Positions 44,426 to 53,885 of a stretch of DNA of 64,000 nucleotides are shown here, in pieces. Below the pieces are notes generated by a model. The model was not told the origin of the DNA and did no database searches. It was given only the letters and a program-made list of their open reading frames with translations. Within the stretch, counting starts at the first letter, position 1, and each line of letters opens with the position of its first letter. Both the position numbers and the translations under genes were made by a program. This stretch comes from Verrucomicrobium sp. BvORR106 (GTDB lineage Bacteria > Verrucomicrobiota > Verrucomicrobiia > Verrucomicrobiales > Verrucomicrobiaceae): positions 1 through 64,000 of the forward strand of contig NZ_BATR01000040.1 of NCBI RefSeq assembly GCF_000739655.1, read 5' to 3'.

Positions 44426-46051
44426 CTACAAGCCGGATCGTACGGCTGTCCGCAGTGTCGGTGATGTATTGCCAACATCAGTGCTCCCGGGGAACTCATA
44501 CCGCGCCCGAGCGCCATCTTCCCACAGGCAATCAAGTTTGCGTTCGGCAGTGAACTTTGCCTGCAGCAGTTGAGCAACGTTGAGGTCGTCCAGCTTTGCT
44601 TCTTCCGTCAGAGGCCAGCCTCGGGTTGAAGGCGATGGCGCGAAGCGCCAGTACTCGGACTGTCCGCTTGGACTGACCACCACGAACTCTGCGGAATTGT
44701 CCTTGAGGCTGCCGGTGAGGAAGCGCCAGGGGCCTTGAGCGAGGGCGTCATCTTTACCGGTCAGAGCCAGGGCGCCGTTTCTGCCGGGATGCAGGATCAG
44801 TCTGGCCATGGTGCCCCCGTTCTTCGGGGCACGGACAACGCGGACCTCGGTGGTGCCGAGGGGAAGGAAGTCGATGTAGGAGTGGGCGTTGATGCCTGAC
44901 TTCGTTAACAACTCAATGGGTAAGGGGACCGCGCCCCAGTTCTGAACTTGTAGGGGAATCAGTTCACCATCGCAGGTGATCAACGGCAGCTCAGCACCTC
45001 CCGGTGACAGGTGATCCAATACCTCGAACCTTCGTGGTGGTCGCCCTCCGCGCATGTAGAGAAAGCTCTGTATGCCTGTGAACTGGGTTCCCGAGCTTTC
45101 CAACGCGGAGCCGATGGGCGTGAAGGCGGTTTGCTGCCAGATATCCTGAGTTTTTGTAAAGCCCTGGTAGTAGGTGAGTCCCGCTGCGCTGCCCCGCCAA
45201 ATGGCGATCTGGTGATCCGTCGCAAATCCTGCGGAAAGGGTGAGATGGCGATCTCTCAGTTCAGCACCAGAGGTGCGTTGGAGCATTTCAGGGCGGCCAC
45301 CATTAGGAAGCCAGACCAGCGACTTGTCGAACTCTCCAGGTTGAGCGGGGTGTTTGATGAGGTAAAGCAAGCCATTGTTCAGCCGACGTTTCGCGCAGAC
45401 CTCTGTCTCATAGCCAGGAGGGGCCAGCGCGGGTTTTACTGCATCCAATGGAAGGGCCAGATGAGTCACATCGATCACCGGGCCGCCCGGCTCCCGGGTG
45501 GCTTTCAGGGTGAGGGGCCGCTCCTCGCTCGCCGTCACCAACAACGGGGGCTGGGAAGAGGAGTAAGTCAGTTCCAGCTCCCGGGCCGACTTCAAAGTGA
45601 TCTTCCGGTCTTTGGCATGCGTGACCTGATGCAGCAGGGCTGATTCGATGGCGAAGCCGGTTGGGCTGGAGGAGCCGGGCTGCCACGCAATGAGTTGGTG
45701 GTACGAGAAACCCTCTTCCAACAGGACGAGCACTTGGTCGCCCACTCGGTTCGCCGTGATGAGGCGGGTGGGAGGATGGTAAAGCTCATAAGGCAACGCA
45801 TTCCAAAGCCGGACTGGTTTGCCCTGAGGGGGATGATAGGTGAGTTGCTCGCGGAAGCTCCCGTAGTAGTCCTGTGAACTCAGAACTACCTTTCCGCCGC
45901 CGGGGAGGGGCATTTCGGTGGAGCGGTCCGTGGATGGTGCGGAAGTCGAGGCGGTCGGCGAGGATGGCTCCGCCGCAGCGGCGACGGGAAGAGAGAGACT
46001 GGCCAGGACGCAGGCACAGCCAACCAGGGAGAGGAGGGTTTTAGGGGGCAT
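44426..46051 (-). CDS. Large secreted protein of unknown function
   Basis: A 541-residue exported protein (signal peptide MPPKTLLSLVGCACVLASLSLPVAAAA) with a Ser/Thr/Pro-rich linker (about 30-46) and then a beta-rich body. Lines such as GGKVVLSSQDYYGSFREQL, YHQLIAWQPG and LPLGTTEVRVVRAP suggest many short strands, perhaps a propeller-like or WD40-like fold, but I cannot name a family. An ATG at 46069 would add six residues. It is convergent with the small secreted protein gene, with stops about 20 bases apart. Confidence 0.7.
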   Translation of the reverse strand: MPPKTLLSLVGCACVLASLSLPVAAAAEPSSPTASTSAPSTDRSTEMPLPGGGKVVLSSQDYYGSFREQLTYHPPQGKPVRLWNALPYELYHPPTRLITANRVGDQVLVLLEEGFSYHQLIAWQPGSSSPTGFAIESALLHQVTHAKDRKITLKSARELELTYSSSQPPLLVTASEERPLTLKATREPGGPVIDVTHLALPLDAVKPALAPPGYETEVCAKRRLNNGLLYLIKHPAQPGEFDKSLVWLPNGGRPEMLQRTSGAELRDRHLTLSAGFATDHQIAIWRGSAAGLTYYQGFTKTQDIWQQTAFTPIGSALESSGTQFTGIQSFLYMRGGRPPRRFEVLDHLSPGGAELPLITCDGELIPLQVQNWGAVPLPIELLTKSGINAHSYIDFLPLGTTEVRVVRAPKNGGTMARLILHPGRNGALALTGKDDALAQGPWRFLTGSLKDNSAEFVVVSPSGQSEYWRFAPSPSTRGWPLTEEAKLDDLNVAQLLQAKFTAERKLDCLWEDGARARYEFPGSTDVGNTSPTLRTAVRSGL

Positions 46052-47047
46052 GGCGTGGAGAAAAAGCATGCCAGTGCCGAGGCGGGAATGCCAGCGCGAA
46101 ATGCAGTGGGGCGGGAGGAGCGGTGATGAAGGGTGAATGCGACGGTTTGTAGAACTCGCTTTGGAGTTCCCAGCTTCATGACAAGCGTACCCAGGGTGGC
46201 GACTGCTACGCGGTCTGACCCCGGGCTATTTTTTATGACGCCCTTGGCGTCGGGACTGGGAGACTCACGAGGTCGCTGGTGCATGCACGGTGCATCCGCT
46301 CCGGCGAAGTAAAGTAGTCACAGGCTTCAGCCTGTTCAGTCGCGAGGTCCACGTCGCACAAAGGCAGGCTGAAGCCCACCACTACTTTCCACGTCGCAGC
46401 CTGCGATATCGTAGGGAGCTTTAGCTCGTCAGTTGCGCACGCTAGGCTGGAGACTCCAGACGAGAAGACGCGAGACACAAGGCCCACCTGACTCACAACG
46501 GCGCACCCGTCAGTAAAAAGGAGCGAGGGACATTCTTGTCCCGGTTCCGGCCAAACGTCCCATGATGTTTTCTCCTCCCTCAGCCCCCAAACTTCCCAGC
46601 AGTATCTGTAGGGCGACCGCCCCGGTTGTGCCTCAGTCAGGGGCCGCTCGCGGCATGCGGGCGCTTGCCCTACAGCGTCGATAGTTGAGATGCCGGAGAC
46701 GACGTCGCTGGCATCTGCTCCGGGATGCAATCCTGAATCTGAACTTCCGGAGGTATCAGTCGCTACGCTCCTTCAACCGTCCGGCTAATGGCTATGATGC
46801 CTCCGGCATCGGGCAATCCGGGCTGGGACACCATCAGATCGTCAAAGTCGACAAGCCAACTTCCCGATGAGTGCACTGGTTGATGGGGACGCGCAGGGAA
46901 GCATCTCGCCAATCGCTCCTTGCGCCAACCCTGCCGCACGGCGGCCGAGGTTCGTGATTCCTCTGAGAAAATCTCGAGCGATCACGTTTCATCCTTGCTC
47001 ATCCGGTCATTGCACGGGTGTGGACATCGATCTGCCTTTGTCATGTC
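46052..47047. repeat. Repeat-rich gene-free region (families B, E, D, C, F, G)
   Basis: Contents in order: family B at about 46142-46254; family E (GTAGTCACAGGCTTCAGCCTG) at about 46315-46395; family D at about 46412-46442; family F words at 46450-46500; and a family C end at about 46509-46545. Then comes a long inverted repeat (TGTAGGGCGACCGCCCC and GGGCGCTTGCCCTACA, about 46605-46676), followed by family G at about 46745-46818. The last 200 bases should contain the promoter of the next gene. No gene was recognised. Confidence 0.65.
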
Positions 47048-48388
47048 ATGAACGCCTGCACCCGCTTCCTCCAACACCGCCTGTTCCCGTTGGCCCAGGT
47101 ATTCGCCATCGCGGCGGTCGCGCTCCTGCCGCTCTCATCCGCCCACGCCTGGGGTGAGCCGCATCTGGCCATCACGAAAGCCGCCACGGAGGCTCTCCCT
47201 GACTGGCAGAAAGAATTGCTGGGCCCCGAGATGGAAAAGCTGGCGAGCAAGTACTGCCTGATCCCTGATGAGGTGTACACGGACAAGGAGAACGCGAAAT
47301 ACGCAGCGATGCCGGAGGCCCGACCGGGAGAGGTGTACCTGCTCAACCTGCACCTGCCGGATGCCTCCCAGGCGGTGAACCTGGACACGTTGCGTTATTT
47401 CATGGGCCGGGCAGTGGCGGCGCTCAAGGCGGGGCAGACGACCGATGCGGCCAAGTATCTGGGCACGATCTGCCACCAGGTGGAGGACTACGGCAGCCCT
47501 TCGCACACGGTTCCGGGTGATAACATGTTCACCCTGCTCACCCAGTTCCTGCCGCCTCCCGATGACATGAAGGGCCTGCCCATGCATGGCCCCATCGAAA
47601 ATGGTACCCTGGACGTGAAGATCCCCGGCTATAAACCGCAACTGCTAGGCCTGAGCGTGGAGGAGGCTTCCTGGCGTCTTCTGCACCGCATGCATGAAGG
47701 CATCCTCAATGCCCGGCAGACCACCATCCCCATCCTGCAGGCGCTCTATGCGAAAGACACTGAGACCGTGAAGACCTGGCAGATGAAGGCGGCGGTGGTG
47801 GATGCTCAGGTCACGGCGGATGCGCTCTACACCGTGCTCTGTCTGGGACAGGAGCGCGGCGATCCCGCGGAGCTGACTGCGCTGCGCGATGTGGATATCG
47901 CGGGCTTCTTTCCCATCGAGGCGGTGAATCTCTATTACCCTCAATCGCAGTTTGCCGGCTCACCGAACTGGGGCTGCGCCCGCAGCGGTTTCCTCATGGA
48001 AAAAGGGACACGTCCCGTTCCGCTGAAGCTCATTGCACCCGGCCCCACAGGCGATGGCACAACCACGGAGACCCGCGAACTCGCCCGCGGCATCAGCGTG
48101 GTGATGGGCAAGACGCTGACCTTCCCTCTGCCCAAGAACGTCTATGGCCGCTTCACCGTGCTGGCCGGGTTGCACCCTGAACTGGGAGCCAAGGGGCGGG
48201 TTGAGTTCACCGTACTGGGCGATGGCAAACCGCTCACCAGCGTCACCGTCAACGGCACCGATCCCGCCCAGCTCATGACTTGCGACCTCACCGGCGTCTC
48301 CTCCCTGCAACTCCTCGCGAAGGGGCGGGGAGTTGACCCCAAGGCGAACTACGCCATCTGGGGAGAACCGAGGGTCGGTAAAAGGTAA
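47048..48388 (+). CDS. Exported phospholipase C / P1 nuclease-like protein with possible NPCBM domain
   Basis: A 446-residue exported protein (signal peptide about 1-36, ending SSAHAWG). The mature protein begins with WGEPHLAITKAATEALP, and an HQVEDYGSPSHTVPG line follows (about 150). The N-terminal Trp after the signal peptide and the H-x3-D-x4-H pattern are hallmarks of the zinc phospholipase C/S1-P1 nuclease fold, which uses a trinuclear zinc site. Residues about 325-440 resemble an NPCBM-like carbohydrate-binding domain (GKTLTFPLPKNVYGRFTVLAGLHPELG). It might cleave phospholipids or nucleic acids outside the cytoplasm. The ATG at 47048 gives the signal peptide directly. Confidence 0.7.
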   Translation: MNACTRFLQHRLFPLAQVFAIAAVALLPLSSAHAWGEPHLAITKAATEALPDWQKELLGPEMEKLASKYCLIPDEVYTDKENAKYAAMPEARPGEVYLLNLHLPDASQAVNLDTLRYFMGRAVAALKAGQTTDAAKYLGTICHQVEDYGSPSHTVPGDNMFTLLTQFLPPPDDMKGLPMHGPIENGTLDVKIPGYKPQLLGLSVEEASWRLLHRMHEGILNARQTTIPILQALYAKDTETVKTWQMKAAVVDAQVTADALYTVLCLGQERGDPAELTALRDVDIAGFFPIEAVNLYYPQSQFAGSPNWGCARSGFLMEKGTRPVPLKLIAPGPTGDGTTTETRELARGISVVMGKTLTFPLPKNVYGRFTVLAGLHPELGAKGRVEFTVLGDGKPLTSVTVNGTDPAQLMTCDLTGVSSLQLLAKGRGVDPKANYAIWGEPRVGKR

Positions 48389-48480
48389 GTGGTAAGCGGT
48401 GAATGGTAAGTGGTAAGCAACTAGCCAGGGCGGATACGTTGGCCTGACGCACTGACGCACTGGCCTACCGACGCACTGGT
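48389..48480. repeat. Degenerate tandem repeats between convergent genes
   Basis: Two runs of short degenerate repeats: GGTAAGTGGTAAGCGGTGAA (48395 on) and GACGCACTGACGCACTGGCC (about 48445 on). They separate the convergent hydrolase gene and lpxD and may serve as a bidirectional terminator, though no clean hairpin with U-tract is seen. Confidence 0.5.
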
Positions 48481-49518
48481 TTACTGAGTCACCGATTTCT
48501 GTGTTTGTTCGAGGTTCCGGACGCGCTCCATGAGCGCGGGGAGCTGGCGGCTGGCGACGATGCGGCGGCGTTCATCCATGACGGGGGCGGCGGGGAAGCC
48601 CATGTAGGCTCCTGAACCGGCGGGGATGTCCTTGGTCACCACGGTGCGGGCGGCGAGCGTGCACTGGGAGCCGATGCTGACGTGACCGGCGACGCCGCAC
48701 TGTGCGGCGATGATGACGTAGTCGCCCATCCGGCTGCTGCCAGCGATGCCGCAGCCAGCGACGATGACGCAATGCTTGCCCACCACCACGTTGTGAGCGA
48801 TCTGCACCTGGTTGTCGATCTTGGTGCCTTCTCCGATCCAGGTGCGGCCAAAGCGGGCGCGGTCCACAGTGGAACTGGCACCGACCTCCACGTCATTGTC
48901 GAGCTGGACGATGCCGGACTGGCGCACCTTCCGGTGGCGCCCATCCTTGAACACATAACCAAAGCCGTCGGCACCGATCACGGAACTGGAGTGAAGGACG
49001 ACGCGGTCACCCAGCTGGCTGCCCTCGTGGACGGTGGAGTTGGCGTACAGGCGGCAGTCTGCACCCAGGGAGGCACCCCGGCCAATGAAACAGCCGGCTC
49101 CGACTTCGGAACCATCACCGATGTGCACTCCGTCTTCGATCACCGCATGGGGGCCGATCTTCACCTTGTCCAAGTTCGTGTTCACGCAGTTGCCGACGAT
49201 GGCAGAGGCATGAACCCCGGGAGTGAAGGTTGCAGGCTGGAGGCCGAAACGCTCCGTAACGGTCTCAAAAGCGACTGAGGGATTCTGAACGCCCAGACAA
49301 ACCACGTTTGCAGGAAACGCGGTCCAGTCCATCGGAATGAGCACGGCGGTCGCCTGGGTCTGGTCCAGCAGGCGGCGGTAGCGCATGTCGCTGAAGAAGC
49401 TCAAGTCACCTGGAACCGCCTCCTTGAGCGAGGCGAAACCTGAAATGCGCGTACTGCTACAACCGGACAACAGCTGTGCCGGAAGAAGAGCCATGAGTTC
49501 CGACACGGGGATGTTCAT
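48481..49518 (-). CDS. lpxD: UDP-3-O-acylglucosamine N-acyltransferase LpxD
   Basis: A 345-residue acyltransferase of lipid A synthesis that adds the second acyl chain. It has the N-terminal uridine-binding domain (FASLKEAVPGDLSFFSDMRY), then a left-handed beta-helix of hexapeptide repeats (about 95-310). It contains the active-site histidine in KIDNQVQIAHNVVVGKH and the typical GADGFGYV line. C-terminal helices follow (AALMERVRNLEQ). The ATG at 49518 (MNIPVSELMALLP) was preferred over two upstream starts that add non-conserved residues. It is a stand-alone gene here; lpxA, fabZ and bamA are not nearby. It shows that the organism makes lipid A. Confidence 0.95.
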   Translation of the reverse strand: MNIPVSELMALLPAQLLSGCSSTRISGFASLKEAVPGDLSFFSDMRYRRLLDQTQATAVLIPMDWTAFPANVVCLGVQNPSVAFETVTERFGLQPATFTPGVHASAIVGNCVNTNLDKVKIGPHAVIEDGVHIGDGSEVGAGCFIGRGASLGADCRLYANSTVHEGSQLGDRVVLHSSSVIGADGFGYVFKDGRHRKVRQSGIVQLDNDVEVGASSTVDRARFGRTWIGEGTKIDNQVQIAHNVVVGKHCVIVAGCGIAGSSRMGDYVIIAAQCGVAGHVSIGSQCTLAARTVVTKDIPAGSGAYMGFPAAPVMDERRRIVASRQLPALMERVRNLEQTQKSVTQ

Positions 49519-49684
49519 CGCCCCCTGTCGCATAGTCACCGGTATTAGATAGGGAATTGACAGCAAAAGTGTATCACGGGTTCAGCTTGGGGATTGAGAA
49601 ACGGGTTGCGGATTCCGGCACAGGGCGGATGGAGCAGGAAGCCATACCAGGGTGAAGATCCGGCTTTTCCGTCCTGCCTGTCTG

Positions 49685-50752
49685 ATGAAACGCTTCCTCT
49701 GCCCCTGCGGCAACACCCTGTTCTTCGACAGCACCTCGTGTCTGGCCTGTCGTCGCCCGGTGGCCTGTGATCCGGTGCGGAAGGCCTTTGTGGTGCTGGA
49801 ATCCGCCGGTCCGGCGGCCGCACGACTCTGTGCCAATGGACTCCAATATGGGGTGTGCAACTGGCTGGCCATGCCCGGGCAGCAGGCGGGCTTGTGCCTT
49901 TCCTGCCAGATGGACCGCGTGATCCCCAATCTGGGTGACCGCCGCAACGTGATGCTGTGGGGCAAGGTGGAGGCTGCCAAGCGACGGTTGATCTTTGAGC
50001 TGATCGGCCTCGGCATTCCCATGACGCCAGGCGGACGCAATCTCTTTGACGGGCTGACCTTTCGCATCGTCAGCACCCGGCTGGACTCCGGCGTCACAAT
50101 GGGGCATCTGAACGGATTGATCACGGTGAACCTGGAGGAGGCGGATGACACCTATCGCCAGATCAACCGCCAGACTCTGGGCGAAGAGAGCCGCACTCTC
50201 CTGGGTCATTTCCGTCACGAGAGCGGTCACTTCGTGTGGCAGCAGTGGTTTGATGCCTTGTCCTGGAATCATGCGCACCGGCTGGCTTTCAGGGAGTGCT
50301 TTGGGGATGAGCGTCAGGATTACAGCTGGGCCTTGTATCATCACTATGCAGTGGGGAGCGCGCGTTCACCGGACAACTTCATCAGTGCCTATGCCTCCTG
50401 CCACCCCTGGGAAGACTGGGCGGAAACTTGGGCTCACTATCTGCAGATGATGGACGGCCTGCAGACCTTTCATAGTCTGGGGCTGGACCTGTCCCAGCTC
50501 ACGCTGGCCTGCGATCAGTTCGAGCCTACAACGGTGGCGCTGCCCGGGGTGCTCGGCATCCGCAAGCTGGACGATGCAGGATTCCTCGTGAACCTCTCCG
50601 CGTGGTTGCAGGTTGCGGCCGTGCTCAATGAGCTGTCTGCCAGCGCGGGACAGCCGATGCTCTATCCCTTTGTGATTGACGGGGGCGTGGCCCGGAAGCT
50701 CCGGCTCATTCACTATTTCGTACAAACCTGCCGCCAGGGGGCGCGACGGTGA
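49685..50752 (+). CDS. Zinc-binding metallopeptidase-like protein (Peptidase_Mx / COG4307)
   Basis: A 355-residue protein with an N-terminal zinc ribbon (C6, C8, C19, C22 in LCPCGNTLFFDSTSCLACR) and a catalytic-type HESGH (about 177-181) in LGHFRHESGHFVWQ. Later acidic residues follow (EDWAETWAHY, about 242-251). This is the layout of the PF15887/COG4307 family of predicted metallopeptidases. The role is unknown; expression with adjacent genes is not evident. The ATG at 49685 was preferred over a GTG at 49652 because it starts right at the zinc ribbon. Confidence 0.85.
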   Translation: MKRFLCPCGNTLFFDSTSCLACRRPVACDPVRKAFVVLESAGPAAARLCANGLQYGVCNWLAMPGQQAGLCLSCQMDRVIPNLGDRRNVMLWGKVEAAKRRLIFELIGLGIPMTPGGRNLFDGLTFRIVSTRLDSGVTMGHLNGLITVNLEEADDTYRQINRQTLGEESRTLLGHFRHESGHFVWQQWFDALSWNHAHRLAFRECFGDERQDYSWALYHHYAVGSARSPDNFISAYASCHPWEDWAETWAHYLQMMDGLQTFHSLGLDLSQLTLACDQFEPTTVALPGVLGIRKLDDAGFLVNLSAWLQVAAVLNELSASAGQPMLYPFVIDGGVARKLRLIHYFVQTCRQGARR

Positions 50753-50990
50753 AGGAAGACAGGCCCTGTTAAAGATGATGACACTGAGCTGTTTCTGACT
50801 CCACGGGCATTTTAGTCAAAACTAATGCTATCTTTCGTCTGGAAGAGGACGATGCTGCGACAGCTAGAACAGCTGTCCAATCAAAGGCATGGTAGGTCAC
50901 CCTGATGAACGTTGTGTTCGTGAGTGATTTGAAACCCGGAAAACTCGGGAACAGTCCAAGACGCAAGCAGAGGGTCCGAGCACCAATACT
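50753..50990. other. Leader region of the RRM gene
   Basis: About 240 bases separate the metallopeptidase gene and the RRM gene. It contains an imperfect inverted repeat (TTAGTCAAAACTAATG, 50812-50827) and CAGCTAGAACAGCTG (50869-50883). A long untranslated leader would suit a cold-inducible RNA-binding protein, but this is inference. No small gene is seen. Confidence 0.4.
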
Positions 50991-51296
50991 ATGAACACCA
51001 AAATGTACGTCGGCAACCTGCCATGGACTGCTACTGAAGATGACGTTCGCAGCCTTTTCTCCGCCCACGGCGAAGTTCGAGAAGTCAACATGCCCACCGA
51101 CCGCACCTCCGGGCGCCCGCGTGGTTTCGCTTTTGTGACCATGGACTCCGCTGAAGCCATGCAGTCCGCCATTCGCGCTCTGGGTGGCAAAGAATGGATG
51201 CAGCGCAAGCTGGAGGTCTCTGAGGCCCGTCCGCGTACGGACCGCCCAGAAGGCCAGTTCAGCAACAGCGGCGGCGGTGGCGGCGGTCGCTGGTAA
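50991..51296 (+). CDS. RRM-type RNA-binding protein
   Basis: A 101-residue single RNA-recognition-motif protein with RNP2 MYVGNLPW (5-12) and RNP1 RGFAFVTM (about 44-51), plus a Gly-rich tail (SGGGGGGRW). These are the bacterial cold-inducible glycine-rich type (cyanobacterial Rbp-like). The start ATG is clear. They bind RNA as chaperones or regulators in the cytoplasm. It stands alone on the strand. Confidence 0.95.
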   Translation: MNTKMYVGNLPWTATEDDVRSLFSAHGEVREVNMPTDRTSGRPRGFAFVTMDSAEAMQSAIRALGGKEWMQRKLEVSEARPRTDRPEGQFSNSGGGGGGRW

Positions 51297-51408
51297 GTCC
51301 AGTGTGATGGCGGGGGAATCATTCCCCATTTGTTTGAGAGGGTGTCATCTCGCATGACCCCTCCTTATTTGTTTACAGGCGCTTCCTGCGCTGTGAAGAG
51401 GGGCCACC

Positions 51409-51636
51409 ATGAAACACTTCCGCATCTGGTTCATTTGCGGACGGGTCTGCCTGCATGATGCGGACAGTTATACAGAGGCCGGAGGTTGTGTGACGTTTTA
51501 CCGCGGTCCTCAAAGCACTCCCAGTGCCTGCCACGTCATGGCGATCGTGGACCACATCGAGGAATCAGAATCCGGCGTGCCTTTTCCCGTGACTCCGTGT
51601 CCCGTGGTAGAAGGGCATATCCGGCCGCCGGTGTAG
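51409..51636 (+). CDS. Possible small protein of unknown function
   Basis: A 75-residue frame with ATG at 51409 and a purine-rich stretch GAAGAGGGGCC upstream that could be a ribosome binding site. The sequence (MKHFRIWFICGRVCLHDADSY to VVEGHIRPPV) has four cysteines but no recognised domain. It starts 112 bases after the RRM gene, preceded by a weak palindrome. It could be non-coding; confidence is low. Confidence 0.35.
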   Translation: MKHFRIWFICGRVCLHDADSYTEAGGCVTFYRGPQSTPSACHVMAIVDHIEESESGVPFPVTPCPVVEGHIRPPV

Positions 51637-52086
51637 CGCGCGGCAAGCGGAGCGCTAGCCCTACAGCATCGAGGGCGGAGTAAAGTAGTCACAGGCTTCA
51701 GCCTGTTCAGTCGCGTTGCCCAAGTCTCCCAACACCGAGCTAAAGCTCTGCACTACTTTCAGCTGCCGCCCACCGCGTAGTCCGGTTGTGCCAACCGGCA
51801 TTGGGAGCGAAGCGGGAGATGAGGTGAGGCAATGAGACGAGATAGCCGTCTGCCACGTCAGGGGTGGCGCGTGCAACCTGGACTGGAATGTCCCTTGCTC
51901 CCTTTGCTGACAACCCTGCTGCATGTGCCCTCCGCCTTCTCCCAAGTGCCATCTCGAACCCGGGCCCGTCTTTTCCACTGACGGTCACACATCCTGCTTG
52001 CCAGAAAACGGCCCGCCGGATTATTTTGATTTTGTCTATTACGATGCAGCGTCGGGAATGGATTAAAATTCAACGCGTGAGCCCTT
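51637..52086. mobile_element. MITE-like copy M4 and leader of the sugar PTS operon
   Basis: About 51663-51913 is a degenerate full-length relative of the MITE-like elements. It carries family E at 51682-51717, a family D segment, the hairpin CCGGTTGTGCCAACCGG at about 51782, and a family C terminus ending CCCTTTGCTGAC at 51912. The last 100 bases (51990-52086) are AT-rich and should hold the promoter of the porin/PTS operon. Confidence 0.6.
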
Positions 52087-53814
52087 ATGAAGCCCGTGCT
52101 TTCACCTCGGAACAAGCCGTCTCTTGCCACCCGGGCCACGGTCTCTGTAGCCCGGATGCTGTTTATCCTTGGCCCTTCTGCGGCGCTGGCCGTGGAGGTG
52201 GATCCGGAGCAACTCAAGGCGATGATCCAGGCGCAGGTGGAGGCGCAACTGGGCGCGGTGAAGGCGGGATATGAATCACGGATCGGCAAGTTGGAGGAGC
52301 GCATCCACACCCTGGAGAGTGACAATGCACGGCTGAAACGACAGGGGCCAGTGAAGACGGGTGCTGCTCAGGAGTCGGAGCTTGCCTTGATGAATGAGCG
52401 CATCAAGGAACTGGAGAAGGCGACGGAGCAGCCCTCCCCCCAACTGCTGGCCACCACTCGACGTGCCCAGGCCAATGCCGAAGCGATTGAATCGATCAAG
52501 TCCAAGCTGCACGACAGCGCCACGGAGTCGCGGGACATTTATCGTGATGCCTCCGGGTGGTCATTGGATCCCGCCAAGCTCTATGATCTGCCCTCGCCCT
52601 TTGAGTTCCACGGGTACCTGCGGTCCGGCTTTGGCATGAACGGTGAGGGCGGGAAGATGGAGGCCTTCAAGGCCCCCGGCGCGGGTGCAAAGTACCGGCT
52701 GGGCAATGAGTCTGACACCTACGGGGAACTGGGCCTCACGCACAACTGGCTGCGGGAGGATGATCCGCTGGAGGCACCGTATGTGCGGACCACGGTGATG
52801 CTCTCCTACAGCAGCACGGAGAACTTCAGCTACGACTCGCTGAACAACGTGGATGACGGCAACGACATCGCCTTGCGCCAGGCTTTTATCGAGGGGGGCA
52901 ATGTCATCCCCGGTTATCCGGACATCCGCTTCTGGGGCGGGCAGCGCTACTACCGCCGGCATGACATCCACATCAATGACTTCTACTACCTGGACATGAG
53001 CGGCTACGGCGGCGGGGTGGAGGAAGTGCCGCTGGGCGACTTCGGCAAGCTCGCCCTGGCCTGGATCGGTGGCAGTGTGGATGACTACGTCACGGACAAT
53101 GGCGATGTGGCCAAGCAGAACCTGGACCTGCGCCTCTACGACATCGATGTGCCGCTGGGCAAGCTCACGCTGTGGTTCGATCTGGCTACGACCAAGGGCG
53201 GCGAGGTGCGCAACATCGCGAACCCGGACGGCAGCCGTCTCTCGCTCGACAGTTCCAACGGCTGGGCGGTGGGGCTGATCCATCGCACGGGGGATGAGGC
53301 CTTCCTGGGCGGGTACAATGAGTTCACCGCGCAGTATGGAAAAGGGGCCGCGTACAACTTCGCCAGCACGTTGGATTCCTCCGGGCCGGATCTGGACAGT
53401 GCGGACCGCTTCCGGATCACCGATCACTTCACCATCCAGCCCTCACCTCATTTCTCCATGCAGGCGCTCGGGCTCTATGAAGAAACAGACTACGGCGGGC
53501 AGAACTCCTCGGAGCGCTGGGCCTCCCTGGGCATGCGCCCCATCTACCACTTCAACGATCGTTTCAGTGTGGCCCTGGAGACCGGGATGGACTGGGTGCG
53601 GAGCGAACCGCAGGATGCGGAGGGGCATCTGTGGAAGATCACTCTCGCCCCGCAGATCTCCATGGGGGGCAAGTTCTTCAGCCGGCCCGTGCTGCGCGGG
53701 TTCGTGACCTACGCGCAGTGGAGCGATGGGTTCCGTGGACGCGTCGGCGGGGATGCGTATGAAAACGCGACGGACGGTCTCTCCTATGGCATCCAGGTGG
53801 AGGCCTGGTGGTAG
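52087..53814 (+). CDS. lamB: LamB-type sugar porin (maltoporin family)
   Basis: A 575-residue outer-membrane channel. After a short export region (about 1-36) comes a coiled coil (about 45-140, LEERIHTLESDNARLK), which is typical of the periplasmic anchor in such porins from Verrucomicrobia/Planctomycetes. The barrel follows from about 165 with maltoporin lines: FHGYLRSGFGMN, YRLGNESDTYGELGL, FWGGQRYYRRHDIHINDFYYLDMSGYGGGVEEV, and the closing GIQVEAWW. It precedes the PTS fusion gene by 71 bases and should feed it with glucose or small glucans. LamB is the family name; the native sugar is inferred. Confidence 0.88.
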   Translation: MKPVLSPRNKPSLATRATVSVARMLFILGPSAALAVEVDPEQLKAMIQAQVEAQLGAVKAGYESRIGKLEERIHTLESDNARLKRQGPVKTGAAQESELALMNERIKELEKATEQPSPQLLATTRRAQANAEAIESIKSKLHDSATESRDIYRDASGWSLDPAKLYDLPSPFEFHGYLRSGFGMNGEGGKMEAFKAPGAGAKYRLGNESDTYGELGLTHNWLREDDPLEAPYVRTTVMLSYSSTENFSYDSLNNVDDGNDIALRQAFIEGGNVIPGYPDIRFWGGQRYYRRHDIHINDFYYLDMSGYGGGVEEVPLGDFGKLALAWIGGSVDDYVTDNGDVAKQNLDLRLYDIDVPLGKLTLWFDLATTKGGEVRNIANPDGSRLSLDSSNGWAVGLIHRTGDEAFLGGYNEFTAQYGKGAAYNFASTLDSSGPDLDSADRFRITDHFTIQPSPHFSMQALGLYEETDYGGQNSSERWASLGMRPIYHFNDRFSVALETGMDWVRSEPQDAEGHLWKITLAPQISMGGKFFSRPVLRGFVTYAQWSDGFRGRVGGDAYENATDGLSYGIQVEAWW

Positions 53815-53885
53815 GCGATTCATGTCCGCACCCTGTTGAACGTGAGGCTCGTACATACGGTAGCAAATTCTCTCCTCCTCCGGCC

